A DNA stretch of 64,000 nt from Holacanthus passer (Eukaryota > Chordata > Actinopteri > Pomacanthidae), in contig JAFREQ010000076.1 in NCBI GenBank assembly GCA_025331565.1, positions 2,604,001 to 2,668,000 of the forward strand, given 5' to 3'. How positions within the stretch are numbered: position 1 is the stretch's first letter; every line of letters begins with the position of its first letter. This document shows, piece by piece, positions 12,101 through 25,467 of this stretch. The translations under genes and the position numbers were made by a program. The notes below the pieces were generated by a model. It was not told where the DNA came from and searched no databases. It worked only from the letters and a program-made list of their open reading frames with translations.

Positions 12101-15100
12101 GATTTGCACCATTTTGCCAAGTTCAGTGACTGTACAGGAACTTGGTTGTGTGCTGTATTTGAGGAGACATGTTGCCATCTTGAAGACTTTCAAATCACAC
12201 ACCAACACACCAGACCAAGCCAAGACAACCTCACATACATTGCACAGAACTGTGCAAGATCATTATCGCATCACTTCAATCTGTTATCACTGCGTAAAAA
12301 AAAAAAAGTCAACCAGCGATGAGCAACAAGCTATGCATTTCCCTCAAGGACATGTCACTAAAACACTACACATTTGTAGATGGTGGAGGCTGGCTTCTTA
12401 TGACTGCAATGGAAGAGACGCAGTCAGTTGTCATTTAGCACATGAAGTTCAGATTTTGCATCTCTCTTCTGCTAAATTGTATTTATTCAAGAGAAGCTGA
12501 CTGAGCATGCATTATGTTTTTAAGCTCCTTCCTGTTTCATGTTCACAGTTCCACATAATCACGATTGAAATGTTTCCAGTAACACCGGTCTTCTACTGTT
12601 GGCTGCTAAACAGCTCAACTGGACATTAAAGGTTTTGCTTAAGAAAAACAAATGGATAAATAAAGCCCACGGGATGTGATTTCCATTGCAGTAGCTCCAG
12701 ATTTCGTGCCAGAAGTCATGATTCAGCTCAGCTCAATAAAGTACCTGTGCAGGCCAGCTGGCGAACTTAGCTTGTTTATTTGGTTTTGTTGTTTTTCTAG
12801 GATGAGTACTGGAGAAGAGGCTTTCAGGAAGTAGCCTCACCCAACATCTATAACAGCAAACTGTGGGAGACATCTGGCCACTGGCAACACTACAGCGAAA
12901 ACATGTTCTCCTTCCCTGTGGAAGATGACATCTTTGCACTCAAGCCCATGAACTGTCCTGGGCACTGGTAAATTTGGAGCACTCACAGTGTAAACATTTG
13001 AAGTGTTTCCCAAATGCTGTAAATCAAACAGCTCATACAGTTTTTAATGTCTGTCGCGGTCATGTGAGTTCCTGCTCTCTGCTTGTCCTGTAGTCTGATG
13101 TTCGGCCACAGGCCTCGCTCATGGAGGGAGCTTCCACTGAGGCTGGCAGATTTTGGGGTCCTCCACAGAAACGAGCTGTCAGGAACACTAACTGGGCTGA
13201 CCAGAGTGCGCCGTTTCCAGCAGGATGATGCTCACATTTTCTGCACCATGGATCAGGTGACCACATCAGTAGTTCTCAGCTGTTATACACGCAAATTTTT
13301 AAGTCTTTGAACATGTGAAAAACAGTTTTGGAAAAACAAGTACCTACTTATTATGAGTCATTTCCTAAATTCTGAATCATCTTTTCTTTCTACAGATTGA
13401 GTCAGAGATGAAGGGCTGTCTTGACTTCCTCCGCTGTGTTTACGATGTGTTTGGATTCTCCTTCCAGCTTTACCTCTCCACTCGCCCAGAGAAGTATCTG
13501 GGAGACATTAGTGTGTGGAACCAGGCTGAGAAGGTAAACTGCATCATGCATCAGAGTTATGATTTATGTTGGCAAATTAACTCCAGGTACCCACTGAATT
13601 CTGGTGAATATTCAGCAGAAGATCTGACTTTGTTTTCTAAGTATGTGACACTGCTTTGGGGGGACACAATATAAAATGCAGGGACTTTGCCGTATTACCT
13701 TAGTTTTTAGCAAATAAATGCTCATGTTGACACTGACTTGGCGCTGTTGATGAAAGCTGGCTCCCTGCCGTGTGATCATACAGTAGTATCAGATCTGTGA
13801 GTCATTGTGAAGTTCCTTGGATTTCTGTAGGAGGTGTGTTGTCAATAAAAGACTCATTTGTTTGACATGATTTCTCTTAATAATTGTGTCCCGTTGGAAG
13901 TTGCATTAGGACATAACTTAAAATGTAAATACATTAGGTAGTACATTAGGCAGTGTGAAGTGCAGACTGAACTGCACGTTCTGTACTGAATTGTGTACCG
14001 CTGTATGATTTGGCTAGCTGCACAGTCATTTCTTTCCATTGTTATGGTTTAAATTATATGTTAACATATGCCTCATGCTTGACAGCAACTGGAGAATAGC
14101 CTGAATGAATTTGGGGAGCCATGGAAACTCAACCCAGGAGACGGTGCTTTTTATGGACCCAAGGTCAGATTATTTCGTGATATTTTCTGCCAAACACAAA
14201 ATCAATTTAATTCTCTGAAGGCTAGAAAGTACTGTAATTCTTTGTGTGCTGCTGCAGATTGACATTAAGATCAAAGATGCAATTGGACGTTACCACCAGT
14301 GTGCGACCATTCAGCTGGACTTCCAGCTGCCTATCCGCTTCAACCTGACCTTTGTGGGGTGAGTCACCTAATCATAACATTGAGACACTGCTGAGTCTGT
14401 GTGCTTTACTGCACCAAGGATTATATGTTAATCCCCTCCTGAATAAGATGTCTCAGCTTGTGCACTGTGCTCCACAGAGTGCGTTTTTAAGAGATGAAGA
14501 GTTGGATGCAAATTTGAGCTTTTTGAACAGGTGACGCACTGATTTATCATCTCACCAGGAACAATTCAATTTGAAAATCCAGCATTGAAAAGTGATGCAC
14601 AGCCTTTACAGCAATAGACAGCAGGAAGTTAATAGTATTTACGACTTGTGCAATAGTCCAGCCACCCCAGTGAAAAATGAAGAGTTGGCTGCGTAGATCA
14701 GTAAAAGGGTGAACTGAGGTAGATATTGATTTAGAGACACAAGTGCTATATGAAATGGTGCTAAACAAATAAAATTCTAATTGAATTAACATTTTTTCAC
14801 ATACAATGTCTTACAGGAAAGATGGGGATGACAAAGCCCGACCAGTCATCATCCATCGTGCCATCTTGGGCTCAGTGGAAAGGATGATTGCCATTCTTAC
14901 AGAGAACTATGCAGGGAAATGGTGAGGTGCCTTCTGGTTGCTGTTGCACTTGAGAACTTCAATTAAAACAATTTTAGTAAATTCACAAAATGGAAAAATT
15001 ATCAATAACCCAAAATGCTGCTATGACCAAGTGCTCTGATGTATCAGCAGATAAAATTGTTACAGTTTGCATTATTTGTCTACATTTTGTGTTACAATAT

Positions 15101-16452
15101 AGTTTTTAGGGTGGTTACGAGTGGCATCTTGTTGGAATGCCAAACTATCCAGTGTATTGTTGGCAACGTTTAAACCACAGTGTCCTCTTTGCTTTCTGAG
15201 ATAATTTCAACAAAAATATTTCACCCAGCTGTTCCTTCTTTGTCAAAGGAGGTGGTAATGTTATTATCTTTACATCAGTATATCACTGTGAAGATTGTTT
15301 CATTCTGCTGTGTCTGTCCTTCCACCAGGCCTCTGTGGCTCTCTCCACGTCAGGTGATGTTAGTGCCTGTCAACCCCTCCTGTGAGGATTATGCCAAGAG
15401 GGTAAGTCCTCCACTTCGCCATCTTGACCACATTTGAGTACAATCTTGTGATTACTTTCATTCTGCATTCAGATTTGTATGATGCTCATGAACTGTATAT
15501 TGATTAATGTTTTTTTCCACTTGTCAGGTGTGTAAGCAGTTTACAGAAGCTGGTTTCATGGCAGATGCTGACCTGGACTCGAGCTGCCTTCTAAACAAGA
15601 AAATCCGTAATGCTCAGTTGGCCCAATATAACTTCATTCTTGGTGAGAAAATTTTACTGCCCTATTTACATTTGGGAGCACAGACTGACCACTGATCCTT
15701 GAGCATTTCTTTACTCCCACAACATTCACAGTCATTCGCAGTGATTGGGTAATCCACTCATTTTAAGTGGTCTATTTTTAATTAATAAAAGCACCACAGC
15801 ATAGACAAAATTTTAATTTTAGGATCAGTGAAGATTGGGCAGCTTCAACAATTTTAATGAAAGGACTGTATTAACCAATATTTCACATGCTTTAGGCCAT
15901 TTTTCAAAAGTATATTTTACACTGCTGCCAAACATTTTGTCAATGTCACTTTTTTGTTGCATTAGAAGCACTGCTTCACTTTTAAAATCCCTCTGCAGTT
16001 ACAACTGTAGATTTTAAAAAAGCATTCAAAACTCTAAAACACAAAGGAATGCTTTCAAAAACAGGAATGTAGATTAAAACATAAAAAAAAGCTGCTATGG
16101 ACCGTTTCAACTGTGGGGTTGTCACGAGACTCGCCATTAGAATAAGTCTCAATTGGTTAAATATAAAGCAAATGGACTTCCAAACTGACTAACCACCCAC
16201 AGTTGTTGACTTCAGCGGCACAAAGTGGAGAATGTGTTAGGGTAGCTGTGTGTGGTGTGAATTGGCCCAAGTCAAGCTGTTGTGTCCTCTCATGTCTTGG
16301 CAGTGGTCGGAGAGAAGGAGAAGATGACTAACTGCGTCAATGTGCGCACGAGGGACAACAAAGTCCACGGAGAGCTGTCGGTGGCCGAGGTTCTGGCTCG
16401 CCTGACCCTGCTCAAACAATCCCGCTGTCGAAACGCAGAGGAGGAGTTCTAA
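6189..16452 (+). CDS. tars3: Threonyl-tRNA synthetase 3, cytosolic (TARS3/TARSL2), 19 exons
   Basis: Class II aminoacyl-tRNA synthetase charging tRNA-Thr. Exons: 6189-6518, 6804-6890, 7056-7243, 7412-7535, 7842-7966, 8269-8386, 8554-8618, 8742-8820, 8921-9067, 10896-10994, 12801-12967, 13094-13256, 13396-13533, 14086-14163, 14258-14358, 14817-14921, 15329-15401, 15528-15642, 16304-16452. All phases close, giving 816 aa (human TARS3 about 802). Domains: N-terminal coiled coil (about 1-85), Lys/Gln-rich linker, TGS (about 173-243), editing domain with HSSAH (H247, H251) and CRGPH (C354, H358), and catalytic core with zinc ligands C506, H557 and H683 and motif-2 arginine in HRNE (R535). The anticodon-binding domain ends in EEEF. 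All active-site and editing residues are intact. The core also resembles TARS1; the leucine-rich N-terminus and the tm2d3 neighbour decide for TARS3. It shares its promoter interval with ulk3. Confidence 0.95.
9068..10895 (+). other. tars3 intron 9, no recognised element
   Basis: A 1.8 kb intron, much longer than its neighbours (0.1-0.5 kb). Both strands hold only short shadow ORFs. I saw no transposon protein, terminal repeat or RNA gene. Confidence 0.7.
10995..12800 (+). other. tars3 intron 10, no recognised element
   Basis: A second 1.8 kb intron with a T run near 11155-11171 and an A run near 12296-12307. I recognise no gene or mobile element. Intron 9 and intron 10 flank the small exon 10896-10994. 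Confidence 0.7.
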
Positions 16453-16825
16453 TCAAGACAAAAAACAATCCAGACTCTTGCATATGAATACCTCAACTAC
16501 AGTCAGATGAGCAGTAAAGGGACAAATGATGGCACGTGTAACAATGGTACAGTGAAAGTGTTGTATGTAGAGCAGAAATCAGACTGATGAGCTGATATTC
16601 TGTAAGTAAATGCAATGGATGGGGCTGCAAAACAGCTCTGAAATGGCCACATGATCATGGGTGAAGGGTACAAAAGTTTATGTACGTGGTGAGGGTATTA
16701 AATTATGTCAGTAATTTAAGTATATCTAAAAGGTTACCTGATGATTTAAGGAAACAATGTGAGCCTTGTCATAATGAAGGCTATGTGAATTTGGCACTGA
16801 TTTTTCACAAAGTTCTGTCCACAGA

Positions 16826-16836
16826 AATAAAATAAA
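16826..16836 (+). terminator. Overlapping polyadenylation signals for tars3
   Basis: Two overlapping AATAAA hexamers 375 bases after the tars3 stop codon. A further AATAAA lies at 17178-17183. Which one is used cannot be told from sequence alone. Confidence 0.6.
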
Positions 16837-17183
16837 TCTACTGAATGTAAGTGATTGTTCTTTTCCTTTCACACCTGAAGAGATGAATGTTTTTACAAGA
16901 ATTGGATGATTAACAGCAGTAGGGTTATTTTGTAGAGACATGCAGCCTTCCAGGAATTTGTCATGCTTGATTGGTTTGCTCATTCCAAAGCAGTAACGTG
17001 AAACTGAACTCATTGCTGGCCCGTACTTTCCAGTCAGTTGATCAGTGGCAGTGATTGCCTTTACTTATTGAGCAATAGAGGGTCACATATAATGCTCAGG
17101 AGCTTATGAAAGTGTTACTGTCGTCTACAAAATTCATATCCCACAAACAACACATTAAATGTGAAATTTTGACCAGAAATAAA

Positions 17184-17724
17184 ACCTCATTGTAAGAAAA
17201 ACTAAAATATAATGTGAAGAGTTTATAATGTGTGGATCACATGGTTTTGTGGGTGAGCGCGGTGGGCGTGGCAAGATGAGAACCAGGAAGTTCTGCTGCG
17301 TGTTATGCTGCGTTCAAATTATTAGGAAAGGTGACATACATAAACCCTTTTTCATATCATGTTTTCTCGTTGTCTATTCAGGCTCGTTTAATACATGGCT
17401 TTTAGCAATGCCAGCTTCTTGAATGGTGATGCAACCGCCTGATATTATTGGCTGGAAGATCTCTTCTCAAACATGTCATTTTGCCAAGTGCTTCGATCTA
17501 ATCCAAGGCGTATATGAAACATTAATTGTAACAAACGCCACTACTGTCAGCTGAATAGTTTTTCCTTGGCATCCTCGCGGCTTTAGGTAGATAATAAAAC
17601 AACTAGGGAAACAGTGCTATTTTGCTAGCACTTAGCTCCTCTATGCATCAGACTGGCACAGCATTGCTGACAGCGCTTTTTCCTACACGACCTGAAAGCA
17701 CCGCCGGTTAGCTCTGCGGCAACA
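17184..17724 (+). promoter_or_regulatory. Promoter and 5' UTR region of tm2d3
   Basis: The 0.5 kb between the last tars3 polyadenylation signal and the tm2d3 ATG. It becomes richer in CpG toward the ATG and has no clear TATA box. An AGGAAGT ETS-like core lies near 17285. GCTAGC/GTTAGC tetramers are frequent here and in intron 1. Confidence 0.45.
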
Positions 17725-20700
17725 ATGGCTACTAGCTGTCAGATATGGAGACCGGACCGAGGACGGTGCCTCAAAACCTACGGAATTATTATCGTTTTGT
17801 TCATGGACCTGGTCTTACAGTGTGTTAACGGTATGTTTATGGAGCCAGTTACAGATTGAAGCTAGCTTGACTCATGTTATATGGCTAGCTTAATGTCGTT
17901 TTCGAGGTAACGTTAGCTTCCTTCCACTCTGTTCACGTTAACTGGTTAGCTAGCGAGAAAGCTAGTTAGCAACCAAAGTGAATAGCGCTGATTGAGTAGT
18001 TGTTTGTTTGATACAACATACAGTTGTATGCCCAGTATTTAATTTACAAACTATGAGAGCTAACAGTTAGCTAACTGTCCCTGCTAATTTGCTAAAAGAG
18101 TCACTAGTTAGTTAAAGCCTCAGTGAGGTCATTGACGTTACTGTTAGGAAGTAGCTAGCTTGGCTGTTTAATCAAAATAAAGTCCTGTTTTTTAAATTAC
18201 TACCACATGTTCTATACTTGTAGATTATATTTACCTTATTGACCTGTCTGTCTCGTAACATGACTGTGGTGGTGTGGCGGTTTCCACAATCAACACAACA
18301 GTTATATAGCTAATGTTAGTAGGGTTTACATATCTATGATCATAGCGGATGAGTTGGTCTTTTATCCCTTATTGTCTGTTTGCATGTTAGGATACCTGAG
18401 CTCTCCTCATGTTGGCCAGGAGCCCCCCTACACCAGAGATGCCCAGCATGGACCTGTCATCACCAGCCCAGTGGTCCCTGCTGCAGCCTCAGGTAAAGAC
18501 ATCAGTTAGTGATCAACTGTGACCTGTGGCTAAAGTTTCTTTTATATTATTGACCATATATACATCAAAGGGATTCATAGATTGTTTGCAGCACATAAGT
18601 ACAAAGAAATACAGCACTATTGAGAATAGTTTAATAGTATTTAAACTAAGTCTCTGGTAAATAACATGTTGTCATTTCACGTATTTTATAAAAATCATAC
18701 ATATAAGCTCATGACCCTCAGACCATTTTCCTACATGAGGGGAGTGCTACAGTATTTAATAGGACTTTTCGTATATAGCCTGGGAGAACTGTAAATCTGT
18801 GCATATCTGTATCGGCACTCTAGTTATGTCACCTCTGTAATTTGATTCAGTAGCTGTTTTTCTTAAAACTTAATTTGTTTATGTTATAACATACAAACCA
18901 AACCGGAGAAATAACTGCTAGTTCAGGTAGGATTAATCCATTTTCAAATGCATTTTCTGTGCTTCATATTTTAGCTTTACAACAAAAATTATATTTTCTG
19001 TCTTACCCTGAATCATATCTAAGAGAATGTTGCTCTCGTGGTGTCTAGGCTTTGAAAAGTTAATGGCTTTTCAACAGAACAACAGTCTTCTGGCCAGCAG
19101 GCAGCCTTAATGGAGCAATCAGGAGTGAATGGCCTTGCTCAAGGACTCTTTGATGGCCTTTTTGTTGAGGGCAGAGTGTTAGTGATTTACCTCCCACAGC
19201 CTTATTTTCCGAATTTGGCAAGAGATTCAAAGGGGATGTAGTCACAAGCCTATTGCCATACTCATTAATGATCCCAGACATGAAGTCATAAAATGAACTT
19301 GCTCCAAAGCTTTGGTACATTACGTTCGTTATTCTAGTTAGAAACTTAAGAACTGTAACTTTTTGTTTGCTGTTTTGCAGTGTCCCCTGCAGACGAAGAG
19401 AGCTACACTTCCAAGTGTCCCAGTGGGGGTCTGTGTAGCCGCCTGCCTGCTGATTGCATCCACTGCAATTATCAACACAACTGCACCTACAAGAAATCAG
19501 CTTCCTTCACTTGTAAACCCAAAAAAGGGGTTCACTGTATTGTGAGTAGCAGTTCATATAATAGATCTATGTGTTGTGATAGAATTAGATATTTTAATCA
19601 ACTGCTGTGCTGCTTTATTTTTGGTAATAGCTGTGTTGTGATGACCTGTTGTTTTTTGTGCTTGTAGGGAGAGTCAGGACAGCAGCAAACCAACTTCTCT
19701 CTCTCCATCACCTGTCAGTTCTGCTGGCAGCTGGACCCGTCCCAGTACCGCTGCTCCAACTCTACCAACTGTATGACAGTGTCCTGCCCACGCAAGCGCT
19801 ACAATGCCACCTGTGATGTGTTAGACCATGTACATTGTTTAGGTATGATAAAGGCTGTGTTATAAAAGCTGCATGGTTTCTCTACTTTCAGTGGGGTAGT
19901 CAGTCGGCAGTCTGTTGGGTGGTTATTAATGTTGTACTTAACAGTTTTTTCAAGGGAAATGCACAACATGTATGGAGATCAGTTTAGTATGAGTGCAGTT
20001 GTTGTGTGCTGATACATGTTTGAATACATATATAGTTGTAGAATCACTGGCATTTTTAATGCTGTGGTAATAGAGTAATTATTGCCAGTCCTTGTCTGCA
20101 GGACTTGGAGGTCTATTAGCTTTTTGTCCTAAAAGCTTGCTAATTGCACTCTTAAGATCTACCAGATGTAACCCGGGCATGTAACATTTAACATTGTAAC
20201 CGTTGATCTGGCAGCAGCATTTGTGCATCACAAAGAAGTATTATTACATTGACTTTGCAACCAGTTGACCAGTCCCTTGTCTGCCAGGCACAGTGGACAT
20301 TGTAAGTTTGTTCATGAAAAAAGGCGGGCCTCTGTGTTGATGATCAACATTTTTTGACAAAAGATGTTCTCAGCAGCTTAATGAACAGTCTTGGAAAGGA
20401 AACTTTTAGTTAGTAGCATTAAGGAAAGGTCTTGTACTGGAGTGTTAAAGCATTTAAGATAAGATAAGATAAACCTTTATTCGTCCCTCAGTGGGGAAAT
20501 TTGCAGTGTATTGTTTAGTGTATAGTGGCCCCTGATTTCATCAGGTACGTTATTGCACAATCTTAGAACCCAAATGAAAACCATAAATACAATATTCCAC
20601 AAAAAAATAATGCAAATGTTGTGTTTTTTTGAAATGTTTTCTACATAGTGTATGTTGTACATTTGTTAAGGGAAATGTGTCTTCGTTCAGTGCTAATTTG

Positions 20701-21179
20701 TTTTGCTGAAATGTTGTGGTTTTAGTTTTGATAATTTGTTTGGGAAGTGTTGTGCACATCAGGACCACTGTCTCTCCACTAAGTGTCTTTTTCTTCTGTA
20801 GGTAAAAGACGTTTTCAGAAACGTTTATTTTGTAACTGGACTGGTGGATACAAATGGTCAACAGCATTAGCACTCAGGTAAATCTGCCATTAACTTAAGA
20901 GTTATCACCAGCTTAGATGCCAGAAACAATGTCCATGAATATTTTCTGATCAGGATGTGTGCTCCAATAGCATCTTTTGTTTCAACTGTGTTTTCTGTCA
21001 TGTCTTTCTGTAGCATTACGCTCGGAGGTTTCGGGGCAGATCGGTTTTATCTGGGCCAGTGGAGAGAGGGTCTGGGCAAACTATTCAGCTTTGGAGGCCT
21101 GGGCATTTGGACTTTGATAGATGTTCTTCTGATTGGGGTTGGTTATGTGGGCCCTGCTGATGGTTCGCTCTACATCTGA
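17725..21179 (+). CDS. tm2d3: TM2 domain-containing protein 3, 6 exons
   Basis: Small membrane protein, orthologue of Drosophila almondex, linked to Notch signalling and, in human, to late-onset Alzheimer risk. Exons: 17725-17830, 18391-18492, 19381-19541, 19668-19842, 20802-20877, 21014-21179; phases close at 261 aa (human about 247). Visible: hydrophobic signal segment at about residues 20-35, a low-complexity stretch, then a Cys-rich luminal region with regularly spaced cysteines and several N-x-S/T sites. The C-terminal TM2 domain consists of a first TM helix (about WSTALALSITLGGF), the short loop with the conserved DRF motif in GADRFYLG, and a second TM helix in GIWTLIDVLLIGVGYV. The ending, DGSLYI, is typical of TM2D3. 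It is transcribed in the same direction as tars3, as in other vertebrates. Confidence 0.96.
20456..20510 (-). repeat. 3' tail of an L2/CR1-like LINE in tm2d3 intron 4
   Basis: On the minus strand the segment ends in AATAAAGGTTTATCTTATC plus further ATCTT units, the usual 3' end of fish L2-type LINEs. It is preceded by the typical GGGAC context. Only the tail is convincing; no reverse transcriptase is seen. The rest of intron 4 (19843-20801) holds nothing else I recognise. Confidence 0.6.
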
Positions 21180-22367
21180 AGCAAAGCTCTGGAGACATGT
21201 CTGGATGGTTTGTGCCCTCTTCCGCTTCACACCACTCCACTCTCAAAGATTGAAGATCTGAGATGCTGTGTTCTTAGCACGTTTGCCTGCCCAAGCTTGC
21301 TGTGCAACACATCCTCATCCCATCTGCTAACAGGCAGGAAGTGTTTTCCTCATCGCACCAACGATGACTCTACCCACACAATCATCAGATCAATCCCAAT
21401 CATTCTGCGTCCATCTCCTGTCAAGGTTCTGCAGATGGAGCTGTGCAGGGAGATGAGGGGCCAGTAATTATGTCTGTCTGCTGGGTAACTGGTGGTTAGG
21501 CTGTATCATGCTGATGTATAGATAGGTTTGGTTTCCTGTGGAGCGTTGCTTTCACAGACCTCTTGTCACCTTGGAGCCGTGTGTTGCTCCTCCCTCATTG
21601 CAAGGTAAACGCATCAGTGGGGGTCAAATTGTAACCATGGCTACAGAGCTTTTTATAGTGACACCAGACACAATAGACAGGCCCAAAGGAAATATTTATG
21701 TCCTGAAAGTAAACATGTTCAGGCATTCTTACTGACATCAGATAGCTGTTCTTGCGGATGAATCCAACTGTTTTTACTTTATTTTTTCCCTACATTGAGT
21801 CAGCAATGCAGACCACAGCTGTAAGAACATTGCCCTGAGGGCCAGATAAATGATACCATGGCTTTTCAACAGCTCAAATCAAATGTTGGAAACTGAAAGT
21901 TCACTAATAAAGGTCATATGTGGTATAAATAGATACATAAAAGCTACTTTATATTCCGACAGCAACTGAAGCCAATGGAGAACTAGAAAGAAATGCAGGG
22001 GCAAGAACTATAATTTCTCTCATCACTTACAGCAGCATTTATTCAGATTTTTGGGGAATGCACAGAACGTAATCTCCAACAGTGTATGTTTGTACATGAT
22101 GCACTTTGCAACACCATAGATGTGTTGCACTAGCAAACTGCAGTTACTTGTGGTTTCCCGTGTTGGAGATATTGGAGATATCCTGTGCATTCAACTGGTA
22201 TTTTTCCCTCACTCATCATCTTGTATGTAAAAACACTGTAAGATATTTGCTTGAGACTGTGGCATAAATGCACTCACCTCTCACTTCATGTAAATATGTT
22301 TTCTGTTTTCAGCCTGGGTCATTTTAATCTGTTGGAACACTGTAAATGACATTTTTTAAGTTATGTA

Positions 22368-22373
22368 AATAAA
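22368..22373 (+). terminator. Polyadenylation signal for tm2d3
   Basis: AATAAA 1.19 kb after the tm2d3 stop. It follows a long non-coding stretch (21180-22367) without coding signal, which I read as the 3' UTR. Confidence 0.55.
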
Positions 22374-24490
22374 ATTGTGAAATATCACGTGTGTTTATCT
22401 ACTCACAGTACTAACAGATTGTCAGTGCATATACAAGAACCATGGTTAAATGTTTTCATCAACTCCTTGGTTTGTGGTAGCGTTTGGCCCAACACTGCTC
22501 CAGTGCACAATGTGGTCATGTTTACACTAAGACCAGTGCATTTTGAAGGCATGAGAAATTGTGAACGAGCAAGTTGAAGAGACAAAATGCAAATTTTACT
22601 TTCACCCCAATGTTGAAAAAACAACAACATAGAGGTGATGATGGTGATCTAATGTGGCCTTTCTTGACTTAATTTGTAATAGAAAAGCTGCACTGTGTTC
22701 TTAGTGCTACAATAATTATATTAATATCTTTAAAAAGAGGTCAGCATCATCTCAGTAGAGGGAACTTACGCACACAGTTTGTTTCAAGGGGCCATAAGCT
22801 CGGGCCTTCTCTCTGAATGCTGTTCTCCTCGCAGCCTCTGATAGGAATTCAGAGCTTATTAACTGAGGTCATTTTCACAGATGTCTGTGCTTTTTCTCAT
22901 ATTGATCACAGTGAGAGGTGCCAGAAGCCTATGTTACCCACAGGTGTGTGACAGAAGAAGGGGACAAGACCTAGTGGCTAAGGAACACTCCCTAAACTAG
23001 CAATGTTTAAGGGCTTTTGAGGAAGGTACCAAAATGTCAGAAAGTGGCAGAGTTATATGGTTAGTTCAGTAAATCAGTTAGGGTTTACCGGGCCTATTCG
23101 ACATTTCATGTAGATATAACGGTACTCATGTTGCATAACATGGCGGTGGAGGGGTCACGGGGGGAAAAAAAATAATTTCCTTTCTGGTAAGTTCTAGTAT
23201 TTTGTGTCGACTTTTCCAATTGGCTGCTTCGCTCAGACTTTTGTAAATTTCCTCCACCCTAATTCTAGTTCCTCAAATTTGATGCCGCCCACTCACAGCC
23301 ACTACAGCTCCCTCCCACAGACTGATGCAAGTGTTTGTCATATACCCTGAGCTGAGAAGGAGACTCAAAATGCTCATCTACGTATATACTGCAAGAAGAC
23401 CTGAGGAGTTTTTTTTCACCTTCTGGAAACCTGTAATTCAAATCTTGACAAAGGCTTTAGAATCCTGCAACCACAAAATACTCTATGATTGTTGCAAGTG
23501 ACTGCCCCAGCATGACCTCAGTTTGTTTCAAACTGTGTGATTATGTGTTGCCATGAGCTGCTTTACTGGCATTGCCATTTTCTATCACCTGTCAGTGGGC
23601 ATGAAACTTCATGCACACTGAATGGACGTGGTTGTACATCTGTTTATACACATGTAAATATAAGGTAAGGCATTTACGATGCTGTATGATAAATAATGTG
23701 GTGATGGTATAGCACAAAGCTGAATACACAATGACATGACATTAAGTAACTTCTACAATACTAAGCTCAAACACAAAGCTGGAAGGTTCTACTTTTTAAT
23801 CTGATCACCACATCCTATTGTGCAATTGAAAAATCAACTCTGGAGCAAATAGCTAAATTAATGAATGAAAAAAACTTTTTTATTCCTGCATCAAGGCTAC
23901 TGCCCAATTACACATAATGACCAGAGTGGTATTTCGTTTTGCTATTATCTCTCTTTATGATATTCCCATTTGCTGTGACTATCAAACTATCCTTAATGGT
24001 AATTATATAGAACTTGGTCTTATGAGAATAATAGTTAATAATTAAGTAGTAATTTTGTAGTAGTTATCCCAAACAGTCATTATTCACACTATTAAAATGA
24101 ACAGTCATTGGGATTTGAGCCAACATACTGCCTGTCAAAGACAGAGTATCAGGACACGACTTCCTGATTTTGAGTTGCTAATCATGCAAAGAGGAGAACA
24201 AAAGTTTATTCATGCCTCTCTTATGCAATCCCACTTAGTCCCATCGCAGCTCTGAATTTTAGAGCATCAGTTCTGACCCTCTGTATCCAACACTGCCTGA
24301 CTGATTGTGTCCTCCCATTATGCTCACTCCTACAGGATACAACAATAAAAAGTGGATACACAGAACGCTGTAACCACATGAATTCAAAAGTCTAACCACT
24401 CTATAAGCATCCAACTGTTTGCTCCTTTCTCTCACACTTGGATGGTTGCTAAGGAGCGTCTGAAACCACCTGAGGACATGACCAAAATTA
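22374..24490. other. Intergenic region between tm2d3 and a Tc1-like element
   Basis: No coding potential on either strand. A more GC- and CpG-rich block near 22960-23420 differs from its AT-rich surroundings and may be an old dispersed repeat, but I cannot name it. Nothing else is seen. Confidence 0.6.
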
Positions 24491-25467
24491 CAGCGCCTAT
24501 AAAAAGTATTCACCACTCATGGACTTTTTCATTTTGTTTTGTAACACAACATTGAATCACAATGGAGTGATTAATATTTTTTTCATTAATCAGCAAAGAG
24601 GACCCTTTCATGACAAAGTGAAAACAAAGCTCCACAATATCATCTAAATTAGGGACAAATATAAAACACAAAAGGATTGATTATGTAAGTGTTCACATCC
24701 TTTGCTATGACATAAAAAATCAGCACTATTGCAGCCAATGTTTTCAGTGGAAAGATAGTACAAAGATTGAATATCCCTCAAAGGCTGTTCTGAAAATCTA
24801 AATTCCTGTGTGAGAAAAGCATTAGTGAGCATCTACCAAGAGGTCCGTGGACACCGAAGGAGTCTCAGGGTTGCATAGCTGTGCAAGCACCGTAACATCT
24901 AGATGACTGTTTGCCAGAAAGATTGAGAGAGACCTTGACACAAAAAGTAAGACGCTCTTCCAAAACTGAGCTTTTCGTCCATCACACACACACTTAAGCT
25001 TATGTTTGATGTGCGGGAGATGCTGGAGATGATTCATTTTCCAGCAAGAAAACAAGCCCAAACATAAAGCCAAATCCGGACAGGAATGTACTGTATTCAA
25101 AACAACAATGATACTATCCATTTCAGAACCCAAACCCTCAATCCAATCAAGAATCTGTGGCCAGACTTGGAAATTTCTGTTCACTCAGTCTCCGTGCAGC
25201 ATGACAAAGCTGGGATAATGGATGAATGGGGATGTCCAGATGTCTAAACCTGACAGACCTATCCACATAGACTCAATTGTTTGTCATATTGCCGCATATT
25301 GGAGGAGGTGAATACTTATGCAACCATTTATGTTGTGCGTTAGAGATTTGAATTCAATGTGGATCATTTATACACATTTTGACATTACTGTTTACACAAC
25401 ATTTAACATTGTAAAACTAAAACATGAAAAGTCAAAGAGTAGCAAATACCAATTTCTTGGCATTGCA
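24491..25467 (+). mobile_element. Decayed Tc1/mariner-like DNA transposon
   Basis: The left end CAGCGCCTATAAAAAGTATT follows a TA dinucleotide. The right end (about 25310-25467) is a diverged inverted copy with GTGAATACTTATGCAAC, CATGAAAAGTC and a terminal GGCATTG in place of GGCGCTG. The inverted repeats are therefore about 150-200 bp. In between, plus-strand reading in shifting frames gives transposase remnants: a stretch like QQ(E)NKPKHKAK near 25041-25075 and LNPIKNLW near 25138-25161, the C-terminal signature of Tc1 DDE transposases. Frameshifts and stops make it inactive. It lies between the convergent tm2d3 and larp6 genes. Confidence 0.8.

Noticed and set aside
6189..16452. Assignment of the synthetase as TARS1
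   Set aside because: The core fits both paralogues, but the coiled-coil N-terminus and the tm2d3 neighbour fit TARS3.
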